Positions 45,071-53,215 of a stretch of 64,000 nt of DNA are shown one piece after another. Source of the stretch: Mesorhizobium loti (GTDB lineage: Bacteria; Pseudomonadota; Alphaproteobacteria; Rhizobiales; Rhizobiaceae); assembly GCF_013170705.1 (NCBI RefSeq), contig NZ_CP033334.1, positions 3,077,501-3,141,500 on the forward strand. Reading direction: 5' to 3'. The notes under the pieces were generated by a model. The model did no database searches and was not told where the DNA came from. It saw nothing but the letters and a program-made list of their open reading frames with translations. Both the position numbers and the translations under genes were made by a program. Every line of letters starts with the position of its first letter. Positions within the stretch are counted from its first letter, which is position 1.

Positions 45071-46605
45071 TTCAGCGGTGAACCACCTTCGCGTTTCCGC
45101 CGCTCCATATAGTCGCGCAGCGCCTCGTCGATGCCGGGATCGATCGGCGGTTGTTCGTATTCGGCGACCATGCGCTTCCACACGACGTTGGCCCTTTCGC
45201 GCGCCGTGACCTGGCCGCGCTCGACCCAGGTGTCGTAGTTGTCCCAGTTGGACACCAGCGGCGAATAGAAGGCGCGTTCGTAGCGTTGCATGGTGTGCGC
45301 GGCGCCGAAGAAATGCCCGGCCGGGCCGACCTCGCGCACCGCTTCCAGCGCCAGCGTGTCGATGTCGACCGCGGGCGGATCGAAATAGGCCGACATCATC
45401 TGCAGCATCTCGGCATCGATGACCAGTTTCTCGAACGATGCGGTCAGCCCGCCGCCGAGCCAGCCGGCGGCATGCAGCACCAGGTTGGCGCCGCCCATCA
45501 GGCAGCCCCACAGCGACATCGCGCTCTCATAGGCGGCCTGCGCGTCGACCGAGTTGGCGGCGGTGACATTGCTGGAGCGGAACGGCACGCCGATCAGCCG
45601 GCAGAGCTGTCCGGTGATCTGCGCGGCCTGTGTGTATTCGGGCGTCCCGAAGGCCGGCGCGCCGGTCTTCATGTCGACATTGGAAGTGAAGCCGCCATAC
45701 ATGACCGGCACGCCCGGACGCACGATCTGGGTTAGCACGATGCCGGCCATCGCCTCGGCATGCTGCTGAGACAATGCGCCGGCCAGTGTCACCGGGCTCA
45801 TCGCGCCGGCCAGCGTGAACGGCGTGATGACATTGACCTGGCCATGCTCGGCCAATGCGATCAGCCCTTCGGCCATCGGCTCGTCAAGCTGCAGCGGCGA
45901 GTTGGTGTTGATGATGCCGGTAAAGACAGGCATTTCCCGCGCGAGGTTCTCGCGCGTCGTGCCGAGCGAAATCGCCACCATTTCCAGCGCGTCGATGGCG
46001 CGACCCTGACCAAGGGTTTGCGGTTGCCAGTTCTTGTCGAGCAAGGTGATCTCGGCATAGTAGAGGTCGAGATGGCGCGTGTTCTGGTGCAGGTCGAGCG
46101 GCTCGAACGGGCCGCCGCCTTCCTGGTGCAGGACATTGAACGACTGGATGAGTTTCAGATAGTCGCACATCTCGGTATAGGTGCCGGGACGGCGGCCACG
46201 ATCATTGTCCATGACATAGGCCGGACCGCCGACCGACGACAGGATGCAGTGCCGCCCGCCGACCTTGACGTTCCTGGCGGGATTGCGGGCGCGCAGCTCG
46301 AAGGATGATGGCGCCATGGCGACGCGCTCCATGACCATGGCGCGGTCGAAGCGCACCCGCATGGCGCCTTCGTCTACATCGCAGCCGGCGGCGCGATAGA
46401 ACTGCCGCGCCCGCGGCTGCAGCACGCGCATGCCGATCTCTTCCAGGATGGTCAGGCCCATTTCGTGGATCGTCTGGACCTGATCGGCCGACAGGATCTC
46501 GATCGGCGCGTAGGGCCGCGTCAGCTGCTTCCACGGACGCTGCTCGATGCCGCCGACCTCGCGCTGCGGACGGCCGGGCCTGCGACGTGCGGCGGTGCGT
46601 TCCAT
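45067..46605 (-). CDS. Trimethylamine methyltransferase (MttB) family protein, non-pyrrolysine
   Basis: 512 residues with AAGGAG/TGAGGA before the ATG. MttB superfamily: YAPIEILSADQVQTIHEMGL, SSVGGPAYVMDNDRGRRPGT, LQLDEPMAEGLIALAEHGQV, VTLAGALSQQHAEAMAGIVL. There is no in-frame TAG, so it is the non-pyrrolysine branch, which includes glycine-betaine and proline-betaine methyltransferases working with corrinoid proteins. No corrinoid protein gene is seen here, as is usual for many alphaproteobacterial members. Second gene of the unit 48776-45067. Likely removes a methyl group from a quaternary ammonium compound. Confidence 0.9.
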   Translation of the reverse strand: MERTAARRRPGRPQREVGGIEQRPWKQLTRPYAPIEILSADQVQTIHEMGLTILEEIGMRVLQPRARQFYRAAGCDVDEGAMRVRFDRAMVMERVAMAPSSFELRARNPARNVKVGGRHCILSSVGGPAYVMDNDRGRRPGTYTEMCDYLKLIQSFNVLHQEGGGPFEPLDLHQNTRHLDLYYAEITLLDKNWQPQTLGQGRAIDALEMVAISLGTTRENLAREMPVFTGIINTNSPLQLDEPMAEGLIALAEHGQVNVITPFTLAGAMSPVTLAGALSQQHAEAMAGIVLTQIVRPGVPVMYGGFTSNVDMKTGAPAFGTPEYTQAAQITGQLCRLIGVPFRSSNVTAANSVDAQAAYESAMSLWGCLMGGANLVLHAAGWLGGGLTASFEKLVIDAEMLQMMSAYFDPPAVDIDTLALEAVREVGPAGHFFGAAHTMQRYERAFYSPLVSNWDNYDTWVERGQVTARERANVVWKRMVAEYEQPPIDPGIDEALRDYMERRKREGGSPLN

Positions 46606-46627
46606 GCGTCCTCACTCCTTGTTTGAC

Positions 46628-46671
46628 GCAATTCCGGGCGGAAAACCGCTTCACACTTTTCCTGGAATTGC
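46628..46671. repeat. Palindromic repeat between two genes of one operon
   Basis: GCAATTCC (46628-46635) and GGAATTGC (46664-46671) flank an imperfect stem with GGAAAACCGC and CACACTTTTCC. It fills the 68-bp gap between the flavoprotein stop (46674) and the methyltransferase start (46605). It is the third palindromic element family in the window. A transcript hairpin here could adjust relative expression of the two genes. Confidence 0.62.
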
Positions 46672-46673
46672 TG

Positions 46674-48776
46674 CTATTCGGCTGCCGTGCGCATATCGAA
46701 ATCCGCCACCGCATCGACGATCGGCGTGTCGCGGCGGTAGGGCTGCCAGCGGACCTTCGTGCCGATCTCGCGGGCGAGCTTGTGACCGCTGTGAACGGCG
46801 TGGACGATGGCGCCCGGCGCCAGCGTGTCGCCGATACGATCGACGCTGCGGATGCCGACGGCCGCAAGCGCGTCCGCCCGTTCCGTCAGCGCCTCGAACA
46901 GCTCGCTGCGCGGCAAGCGCAGCCCGACGATCAGCACCGAGCGGCAGGCAATGCGGCTCTCCCAGCCGGTGAACAGATGGGCCAGCGTCGCGGTCTCGCC
47001 GTCGAAGGATTTCAACAGATGCAACGTCGTCACCGGCACGTTGCGGTACGCCAGCGCACGATGCACCAGCGGCAGCTCGTTGGTCATGATCGTCCAGGCG
47101 GACGCTTGGCCGGCCGGTGTGACATAGCTGACCGGAACGCCCTGTGCGGCCAGATGCTCGGTGAGGACACCGCCCATGTAGTAATTGTCGAAATCGAAGA
47201 CCAGCGTCGGCCCCTGCGGGAGCCGGCCGGCGGCGATGTCATCGGGTGTGAACACTTCCGCGTGGTCGAGCCGGCCGACCGGTATCTCCAGCGAGGAATA
47301 GAGCATGTTGGTCCAGCGTGCGCCGGTCGCAAGCACGACCCGGTCCGGCGCGAGGTCGATGATCTCGTCGGCGCCCAAAAAACTCTCGGGATAGAGCGAG
47401 ACATTGCTGATATCGCCGAGACGGCCGAGGCGGTAGTCGACGACGCGGTTCCAGGCCGACAGGCCGGGCAGTGTCTTCTCGAAGGTCAGCCGCCCGCCGA
47501 AGCCGCGGCTGCCGTCGGCGAGCGTCACCTCATGGCCACGCTGGCCAAGCGTCAGCGCGCATTCGAGCCCGGCCGGTCCGCCGCCGACAATCAGGATGCG
47601 CTCCGGTGTGTCGGCACGCTCGACGCGTTCGGGGTGCCAGCCGCGCCGCCATTCCTCGCCGGCGGTCGGGTTCTGCGTGCAGCGCACCGGCACGCCGTCG
47701 TGCCAGCTGGAAATGCAGATGTTGCAGCCGATGCATTCGCGGATTTCGGCCTCGCGGCCCTCGCGGATCTTGGCCGGCAGGAAGGGGTCGGCGATCGAGG
47801 GCCTCGCGCCGCCGATGAAGTCGAGCACACCGCGCCTGATCTGCGACACCATGGTGTCGGGCGAGGTGAAGCGCCCGACGCCGACAACGGGCTTCTTCGT
47901 CAGCGACTTGACGAAATCGATCACCGGCTCATGGCTGCCTTCGCCGGTGAAACGCGATGCGGAACAGTCGGTCGGGCTGGAATCCATCTTGACGTCGAAC
48001 AGGTCGGGCAGGTCGGCCAAAAGTTCGATCAGCTCATGCGCCTCGGAGGGCTGGTTGCGGCCGGGCCGGCCGCGCAGTTCCTCGAGGCTGACGCGCAAGG
48101 CGACGCCGCAGTCCTTGCCCACGGCATCCCTGGTGACCTCGATCATCTCGCGCACGAAGCGTACGCGGTTCTCGATCGGTCCGCCGTACTCGTCGGTGCG
48201 ATGGTTGTACTCCGGCAGCAGGAATTCGTAGCCGAGATAGCCCATGCCGGCATAGACATAGACCACGTCGAAGCCGGCGGTGCGCGCCTTGCGCGCCGCC
48301 TCGGCCTGGCACCGCAGCACCTCTTTCATGTCGGCCTTGTCCATGGTCTTCGGCCGCAGATTGCCCATGAAGCCGACATGCGTGGCCATCCAGGGAATTC
48401 CCGATGGCGACAGCGGCGGCAGCCGGCTCGTCCTGTTCATGACGGACGCGCCGCCATGCCAGAGTTCCACGCCGGCAAGCGCGCCATGGCGATGCACGGC
48501 TTCCGTCATCAGCGCATGGGCGCGGATATCATTATCGTCCCACAAGGTGGCGAAAGGCAGCGGCGTGTCGTCCGAGCTCGGATCGATCGAACAGGCTCCG
48601 GTGCAGATCACGCCCCATCCGCCCTCGGCCTTGGCTTCGCGAAAGGCCGCGCGCACCCTTGGAAGGGCGTTGGTCATGCCGCTGGCATGCGGCACCTGGT
48701 AGAAGCGGTTCGGCGCGGTGACCGGCCCGATCCGCATCGGCTCGAACAGGATCTCGTAGCGGGGATTGCAGGTCAT
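46674..48776 (-). CDS. Trimethylamine/dimethylamine dehydrogenase-like FMN, 4Fe-4S flavoprotein
   Basis: 700 residues from ATG 48776 (MTCNPRYEILFEPMRIG). Domains: an FMN TIM barrel of old-yellow-enzyme type (1-390; PNRFYQVPHASG, AEGGWGVICTGACSI). Then a 4Fe-4S motif CIGCNIC with a fourth Cys in VRCTQNPTAGEE (about 395-420). An FAD/ADP Rossmann half follows from ILIVGGGPAGLECALTLG (about 445) to the end. Such proteins oxidatively remove N-methyl groups (TMADH, DMADH, N-methylproline demethylase-like) with electrons to ETF. First gene of the unit with the MttB homolog; its start follows directly on a 46-nt palindrome. The actual substrate is unknown. Confidence 0.92.
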   Translation of the reverse strand: MTCNPRYEILFEPMRIGPVTAPNRFYQVPHASGMTNALPRVRAAFREAKAEGGWGVICTGACSIDPSSDDTPLPFATLWDDNDIRAHALMTEAVHRHGALAGVELWHGGASVMNRTSRLPPLSPSGIPWMATHVGFMGNLRPKTMDKADMKEVLRCQAEAARKARTAGFDVVYVYAGMGYLGYEFLLPEYNHRTDEYGGPIENRVRFVREMIEVTRDAVGKDCGVALRVSLEELRGRPGRNQPSEAHELIELLADLPDLFDVKMDSSPTDCSASRFTGEGSHEPVIDFVKSLTKKPVVGVGRFTSPDTMVSQIRRGVLDFIGGARPSIADPFLPAKIREGREAEIRECIGCNICISSWHDGVPVRCTQNPTAGEEWRRGWHPERVERADTPERILIVGGGPAGLECALTLGQRGHEVTLADGSRGFGGRLTFEKTLPGLSAWNRVVDYRLGRLGDISNVSLYPESFLGADEIIDLAPDRVVLATGARWTNMLYSSLEIPVGRLDHAEVFTPDDIAAGRLPQGPTLVFDFDNYYMGGVLTEHLAAQGVPVSYVTPAGQASAWTIMTNELPLVHRALAYRNVPVTTLHLLKSFDGETATLAHLFTGWESRIACRSVLIVGLRLPRSELFEALTERADALAAVGIRSVDRIGDTLAPGAIVHAVHSGHKLAREIGTKVRWQPYRRDTPIVDAVADFDMRTAAE

Positions 48777-48783
48777 CGGGGCT

Positions 48784-48829
48784 CGGCGAATATGCTTGTT
48801 GAACGATCGTACAACAAGCATATTCGCCG
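48784..48829 (-). promoter_or_regulatory. 46-nt perfect palindrome (18+18 arms) before the TMADH-like gene
   Basis: In gene direction: CGGCGAATATGCTTGTTG, centre TACGATCGTT, then CAACAAGCATATTCGCCG, ending 7 nt before the ATG at 48776. The centre and the inner TTGTTG/CAACAA match the element at 36795-36840 in the same orientation relative to the gene. Outer-arm differences (GCT against ATG; A against G; T against C) are each mirrored on the opposite arm. Candidate operator for the BetI-like regulator or translation-control hairpin. The remaining part of 48777-49095 holds only the GTCCA palindrome listed next. Confidence 0.75.
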
Positions 48830-48934
48830 GCATTGCAGAACGCAATGGCCCAAAGCGATGGCGCTGGGGATCGGTTCGACGGCAGGGCCCATGCGACGGT
48901 GTTGGGACGGGTGGGTTCACAACAGCATCGCATT

Positions 48935-48949
48935 TGTCCAAATTGGACA
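48935..48949. promoter_or_regulatory. GTCCA-N3-TGGAC palindrome, operator 1 of the HTH/SBP regulon
   Basis: TGTCCAAATTGGACA is a perfect 15-bp palindrome about 150 bp before the GTG of the YciI-like gene. The same GTCCA-N3-TGGAC occurs at 51457-51469 and 60525-60537, in each case in front of a transcription unit of the same pathway. The three copies and their placement make a shared operator very likely; the protein that binds it is inferred. Confidence 0.68.
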
Positions 48950-49095
48950 GATCTTGAAGCCGGTCAGCCCTGTTTCGGGCTAACGTCTGTCGGCCCGTCT
49001 TTCGTCGCGAGCCCTCGAATGTCATTCGACCGTTTTTGGGGTCGTTTCGTTACGATCGCTGGCAACGGCCTGCCGGGCCTTTTGGGAGGAATGTC

Positions 49096-49398
49096 GTGAC
49101 ACTGTTTGCCGTCCACTGCCTGGACCATGCCGATGCCTTGCCGAGGCGCCTGGCCAATTATGACGCGCACAAGGCGCATCTCGCCCAGGGGCGTGTGAAG
49201 ACCGTCATCTCGGGTCCGCTGGTGGCAGAGGACGGGGAGACGATGATCGGCTCGCTCTTTGTGTTTTCCGCCGAAAAGATCGAGGATGTCAGGGCATTCA
49301 ATGCCGCCGATCCCTTCAACGCGGCCAATGTCTGGCGGTCGGTCAGCATCAACCCGTTCCTGATGCGCGTCGACAACCGGAGCCTGGAATTGCTCTAA
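49096..49398 (+). CDS. YciI family protein
   Basis: 100 residues from GTG 49096, set by GGGAGGA 5 nt upstream; the frame continues further upstream without a site. YciI-like ferredoxin fold with the typical opening (LFAVHCLDHADALPRRLANY), HKAHLAQGRVKTVISGPLV and GSLFVFSAEKIEDVRAF. Relatives are often annotated muconolactone-isomerase-like and accompany aromatic ring-cleavage genes. Here it leads the maleylacetate reductase/hydroxyquinol dioxygenase operon. Its role may be isomerisation or hydrolysis of a ring-cleavage product; not proven for this type. Confidence 0.85.
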   Translation: MTLFAVHCLDHADALPRRLANYDAHKAHLAQGRVKTVISGPLVAEDGETMIGSLFVFSAEKIEDVRAFNAADPFNAANVWRSVSINPFLMRVDNRSLELL

Positions 49399-49413
49399 GC
49401 CCGAGGCGAATTC

Positions 49414-50475
49414 ATGGACACCTTCGTCTATAACGGCCAGCCGGCCCGCGTCATTTTCGGATCCGGCACCATACAGCAGCTGCCGGCGGAACTGGACCGG
49501 CTGGGTTTGAAGCGGGTCGCCGTGCTGGCAACGCCGCCGCAGGAGCCGGAAGCGCGGCGGCTCGTCGAACAGCTCGGCGGCCGCGCCGCCGGCGTCTACG
49601 CGCGGGCGACGATGCATACGCCGGTGGAGGTCACCGAGGATGCGCTGCGTGTCATTGTGGACCTCAAGGCCGACGGGCTCGTCGCCGTGGGCGGTGGCTC
49701 GACCACGGGCCTTGCCAAGGCCATCGCACTGCGGACCGACCTGCCGCAGATCGTGGTGCCGACCACCTATGCCGGCTCGGAAATGACGCCCATCCTCGGT
49801 GAGACCAGGGACGGAGTGAAGGTTACCCAGTCGAGCCCCAAGGTGCTGCCCGAGGTCGTGATCTACGATATCGACCTCACTCTGTCGCTGCCCGCGGCCA
49901 TGTCCGGCACCAGCGGGCTCAACGCGATCGCGCATGCGGTCGAAGCGCTTTATGCACGCGAGCGCAACCCGGTCATCAGCCTGATGGCGACAGAGGCGAT
50001 CGGCGCGCTTGCCGCGGCCTTGCCGACGATCGCCGTCGAGCCCGACAACCGGGAAGCGCGTTCAAAGGCGCTTTACGGCGCCTGGCTTTGCGGCATCTGC
50101 CTGGGCTCGGTCGGCATGGCGCTGCACCACAAGCTTTGCCATACGCTCGGCGGCAGCTTCGACCTGCCGCATGCCGAAACGCATGCGATCGTGCTTCCGC
50201 ACGCGCTTGCCTACAATGCCCCGGCAGTGCCCGACGTGATGCAGAGGCTGCGCGACGTGCTCGGCACGGACGACCCGGCCATGGCGCTCTACGATCTTGC
50301 CGGCAGGGTCGGCGCCCGGCGAGCGCTCGCGGATATCGGCATGCCTGAAAGTGGCATCGAGCTTGCGACGGACAGGGCGCTGTCCAACCCCTACTGGAAC
50401 CCGCGCCCCCTTGAGCGCGAGGCGCTGAAGGGGCTGATCGGCCGGGCTTATGCAGGCGAACGGCCGCGCTCCTGA
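49414..50475 (+). CDS. Maleylacetate reductase (iron-containing alcohol dehydrogenase family)
   Basis: 353 residues, standard for maleylacetate reductase. VGGGSTTGLAKAIALRTDLP binds NAD(P)H and IVVPTTYAGSEMTPILG is the family signature. HAVEALYARERNPVI follows, and metal-ligand histidines lie in GMALHHKLCHTLGG and LPHAETHAIVLPH. It reduces maleylacetate to 3-oxoadipate, the step after hydroxyquinol ring cleavage. Fifteen bp after the YciI-like gene and 30 bp before the dioxygenase gene. Confidence 0.93.
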   Translation: MDTFVYNGQPARVIFGSGTIQQLPAELDRLGLKRVAVLATPPQEPEARRLVEQLGGRAAGVYARATMHTPVEVTEDALRVIVDLKADGLVAVGGGSTTGLAKAIALRTDLPQIVVPTTYAGSEMTPILGETRDGVKVTQSSPKVLPEVVIYDIDLTLSLPAAMSGTSGLNAIAHAVEALYARERNPVISLMATEAIGALAAALPTIAVEPDNREARSKALYGAWLCGICLGSVGMALHHKLCHTLGGSFDLPHAETHAIVLPHALAYNAPAVPDVMQRLRDVLGTDDPAMALYDLAGRVGARRALADIGMPESGIELATDRALSNPYWNPRPLEREALKGLIGRAYAGERPRS

Positions 50476-50505
50476 GGCGTGGCGAAATCTGGAGGAGGAT
50501 CGATC

Positions 50506-51423
50506 TTGGGCAAAGCAGAGGCCAGCCATCCGCGGCCGCCGAAATATCCGTATTTCGAGGAGGAGATCTCGGTCGACGTCGTCAACGCCCGCATGGGGCC
50601 GGACGTCGATCCGCGCCTGCGCGAGGTGATGAGCGTGCTGGTCAAGCACCTGCACGCCGCCATCAAGGAGATCGAGCCCACCCATGAGGAATGGCTCAAG
50701 GGCATCACCTTCCTGACGGAAGTCGGCCAGATGTGTTCCGAGTGGCGGCAGGAATTCATCCTCCTGTCCGACACGCTCGGCGTCTCGATGCTGGTCGACG
50801 CCATCAATCACCGGCGTCCGAATGGCGCGACCGAGAACACGATTCTCGGACCGTTCTACGTGCCCGAGGCGCCGCGCTACGAGCACGGCGCGAACATCTG
50901 CCTGGACGGCAAGGGCGAGCCGCTGGTGGTGCGCGGACGCGTGGTGGATACCGAAGGCAAACCGGTGGCCGGCGCGCTGATCGACGTCTGGCAGACAAAT
51001 GACGACGGCTTCTACGACGTCCAGCAGAAGGGGCTGCAGCCGGATTGGAACCTGCGCGGCGTGTTCACCAGCGGCGAGAACGGCGACTATTGGTACCGGG
51101 CCGTCAAGCCGCGCTACTATCCGATCCCGGACGACGGACCCGTGGGCAAGATGCTTGCCGCGCTGGGACGCCATCCCAACCGGGCCGCGCATATCCATTT
51201 CATCATCAGCGCGCCGGGCTATGACCCGGTCATCACCCATATCTTCGCGCCCGATTGCCAGTATCTCGCCGAGGACGCGGTCTTCGGCGTGAAGGATTCG
51301 CTGATCGCGGATTTCAAGGAGATCACCGACCCGACAAGCGCGGCGGAGCTTGGCTTCACGTCTCCCTACTGGGCGGTGAACTGGGATTTCGTGCTGGCGC
51401 GCAAATCGGCGGGTACGGCCTGA
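50506..51423 (+). CDS. Hydroxyquinol 1,2-dioxygenase (intradiol)
   Basis: 305 residues from TTG 50506, chosen because GGAGGAGG ends 7 nt upstream. Intradiol dioxygenase with N-terminal dimerisation helices (residues 20-105). The Fe(III) ligands, aligned to catechol 1,2-dioxygenase, are Tyr170 (DDGFYDVQ), Tyr205 (PRYYPIP), His229 and His231 (RAAHIHF). The sequence GATENTILGPFYVPEAP and the co-transcribed maleylacetate reductase favour hydroxyquinol over catechol. It cleaves 1,2,4-trihydroxybenzene to maleylacetate. Confidence 0.92.
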   Translation: MGKAEASHPRPPKYPYFEEEISVDVVNARMGPDVDPRLREVMSVLVKHLHAAIKEIEPTHEEWLKGITFLTEVGQMCSEWRQEFILLSDTLGVSMLVDAINHRRPNGATENTILGPFYVPEAPRYEHGANICLDGKGEPLVVRGRVVDTEGKPVAGALIDVWQTNDDGFYDVQQKGLQPDWNLRGVFTSGENGDYWYRAVKPRYYPIPDDGPVGKMLAALGRHPNRAAHIHFIISAPGYDPVITHIFAPDCQYLAEDAVFGVKDSLIADFKEITDPTSAAELGFTSPYWAVNWDFVLARKSAGTA

Positions 51424-51456
51424 GATCCGACATTCCTCCGACACCGCTATAGTTTC

Positions 51457-51469
51457 GTCCATTTTGGAC
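51457..51469. promoter_or_regulatory. GTCCA-N3-TGGAC palindrome, operator 2 (regulator promoter)
   Basis: GTCCATTTTGGAC at 51457-51469, 45 bp before the regulator ATG, in the 91-bp gap after the dioxygenase gene. The position suggests autoregulation. The centre differs from the other two sites (TTT against AAT and GAT) while the GTCCA/TGGAC arms are identical. Confidence 0.65.
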
Positions 51470-51514
51470 TAGATCATAGCGCCGCCCTTTTTGGCGCGAC
51501 CCAGAGGAGGTCTC

Positions 51515-53212
51515 ATGAACGACCACGAATTCCTGCGCGTCTACGATTTCGTCGATCGGCTGAGGACGCCGTTCCTCGGTGTCGCCGATGTCGAGGACGA
51601 GGCGTCGTGGCGCATGGTCCATTACATCATGCGATCGGAGCTCGAAGGCTATCCGGTGACGATGAGCAAGCTCGCGCTCGTCTCCGGCCTCAGCCACGGA
51701 ACGGCGATCCGGCGCATCCAGGATATGATCGGCAAGGGGCTTGTCGAGCGCAGGCCGTCGCCGGACAAGCCGAAGAGCTTCACGCTGCATCCGACGGAGG
51801 AGCTGACGACGCTCGCCGTCAACTATGCGGCGGAAACCAAGGCTCTGATCGCGGAGATCCTGGGCGGGCGCGGCACGGAGGAACACGAAACCAACTACTA
51901 TTTCGGCGCGCCGCGACGCGGCAATCCGGTCATTCCGCCGATCAACCTGCTGAAAAGCCGGGTCACCGAAGGCGTCGAGCTGCAGTTCCTGCTCAACGAC
52001 GACAATTATTTCGCGGCGATGCGCAACATGTGGTCGGATTTCCGCAACAACCTCGCCAGCGCCAGGAGCTTCAAGCTCGTCCACCAGAACGACCTTTACC
52101 GCGAAGGTCTGGCCAACGGCCAGCGCTCGGTGTCGGCCTATGACATCATCGCCATCGACATGCCCTGGCTCGGCGAGTTCGCGGGCAGGGGCCTGGTCAT
52201 GCCGATCGGCGACATGATCCGCGAATCCGGCATCAATCCAATGGATTTCCATCCGTCGATCTGGTCGACGACGACCTGGCAGAGGGTGGAATACGGGGTG
52301 CCGATCTATTGCACCATCGAGGTGCTCGCCTGCCGCAGCGACCTTTTCGACGGTGCCGGTCTCGCCCTGCCCAGGACCTTCGAGGAGGTGATCTCGGCCG
52401 GCCGGACCTTCCACAATTCGTCCGCTGAGCGCTACGGCATTGCCTGGAACGCGGCGCGCATGCCGCTCGCGTCAAGCTTCATGTTCTTTCTCGGCTGCTG
52501 CGGCCAGACAGTGCTGTCGATCCGGCGCACGCCGACCGGCTACTCGACGGAAAATCTCGACCGCCAGCACATGCGGCCGCAGATCGACAGCGAGGCCGCA
52601 CTCACCGTGCTTGACTACATGCACAGGCTTCTCGAAATCGCCCAGCCGGGCGCGCTCGATGCGCATTGGGACGATTCCTGCGCGGTGTTCCTGAAGGGCC
52701 AGAGCGCCATGGGCTATGTCTGGACCATGCGCGCGGCGCAGTTCGAGGCGGAAGTGCGCTCGGCCGTGAAGCGCCGGGTCTCCTATGTGCCGCAGCCCAG
52801 CGGACCTGGCGGCACCAACACGTCGCCGATCGGCGGCTTCCTGCTCTGCATCCCCTCCAACATCGATCCGAAAAGACTGCCGCTGGCAACGGAGGCGCTT
52901 GCCTGGATGGCCTCACGCGAAGCGATGAAAGAGCATGTGAAGAACGGTTTTCCGGTTGCGCCGCGCTTTTCGGTGAGCGCGGATCCCGAAGCCACCGGCC
53001 GTTCGCAGCTGGTGCGCTTCGTCGGCAACCTCGGCAACCGCAACCTGCTCAGGAACTGGCAGCGGCCGCCGGTTCCCTTCTACACCGACATGGAGCGCAT
53101 CATCGGCGAGGAAATCCATGACGCATTGTCCGGCGGAAAATCCGACCGGGCGGCTCTGAAGGACGCGCAGAATCGCCTCGACCGGATCATCGACAGCACG
53201 ATCGGCGTGTGA
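51515..53212 (+). CDS. Transcriptional regulator with N-terminal winged helix fused to an ABC solute-binding-protein domain
   Basis: 565 residues from ATG 51515, set by AGAGGAGG. There is no signal peptide. A winged-helix HTH lies at about residues 30-95 (VTMSKLALVSGLSHGTAIRR, DMIGKGLVERRPSP, then a wing to FTLHPTEEL). From about 150 to 550 the sequence is a family-1-type sugar-binding protein: SAYDIIAIDMPWLGEFAGRG, YGVPIYCTIEVLACRSDLFD, GIAWNAARMPLASSFMFFLG, CAVFLKGQSAMGYVWTMRAA. So a periplasmic-type receptor appears to be used inside the cell as ligand sensor. It is convergent with the importer operon (3-bp gap) and follows the dioxygenase gene. Likely controls the three GTCCA-site promoters. 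Confidence 0.87.
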   Translation: MNDHEFLRVYDFVDRLRTPFLGVADVEDEASWRMVHYIMRSELEGYPVTMSKLALVSGLSHGTAIRRIQDMIGKGLVERRPSPDKPKSFTLHPTEELTTLAVNYAAETKALIAEILGGRGTEEHETNYYFGAPRRGNPVIPPINLLKSRVTEGVELQFLLNDDNYFAAMRNMWSDFRNNLASARSFKLVHQNDLYREGLANGQRSVSAYDIIAIDMPWLGEFAGRGLVMPIGDMIRESGINPMDFHPSIWSTTTWQRVEYGVPIYCTIEVLACRSDLFDGAGLALPRTFEEVISAGRTFHNSSAERYGIAWNAARMPLASSFMFFLGCCGQTVLSIRRTPTGYSTENLDRQHMRPQIDSEAALTVLDYMHRLLEIAQPGALDAHWDDSCAVFLKGQSAMGYVWTMRAAQFEAEVRSAVKRRVSYVPQPSGPGGTNTSPIGGFLLCIPSNIDPKRLPLATEALAWMASREAMKEHVKNGFPVAPRFSVSADPEATGRSQLVRFVGNLGNRNLLRNWQRPPVPFYTDMERIIGEEIHDALSGGKSDRAALKDAQNRLDRIIDSTIGV

Positions 53213-53215
53213 CCA

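Noticed and set aside
45067..46605. Pyrrolysine-containing MttB
   Set aside because: The frame has no internal TAG, and no pyl genes are present; it is the non-pyrrolysine branch.
36797..48829. A conserved leader peptide, since both palindromes can be translated as LVVRTFNKSI and LVVRSFNKHI
   Set aside because: The shared residues follow from the shared DNA core. Differences are mirrored across the palindrome and not enriched at silent positions, so pairing rather than protein sequence seems to be conserved.
46587..48983. A 798-codon plus-strand frame opposite the TMADH-like gene
   Set aside because: Shadow of a well-supported flavoprotein; no family features.
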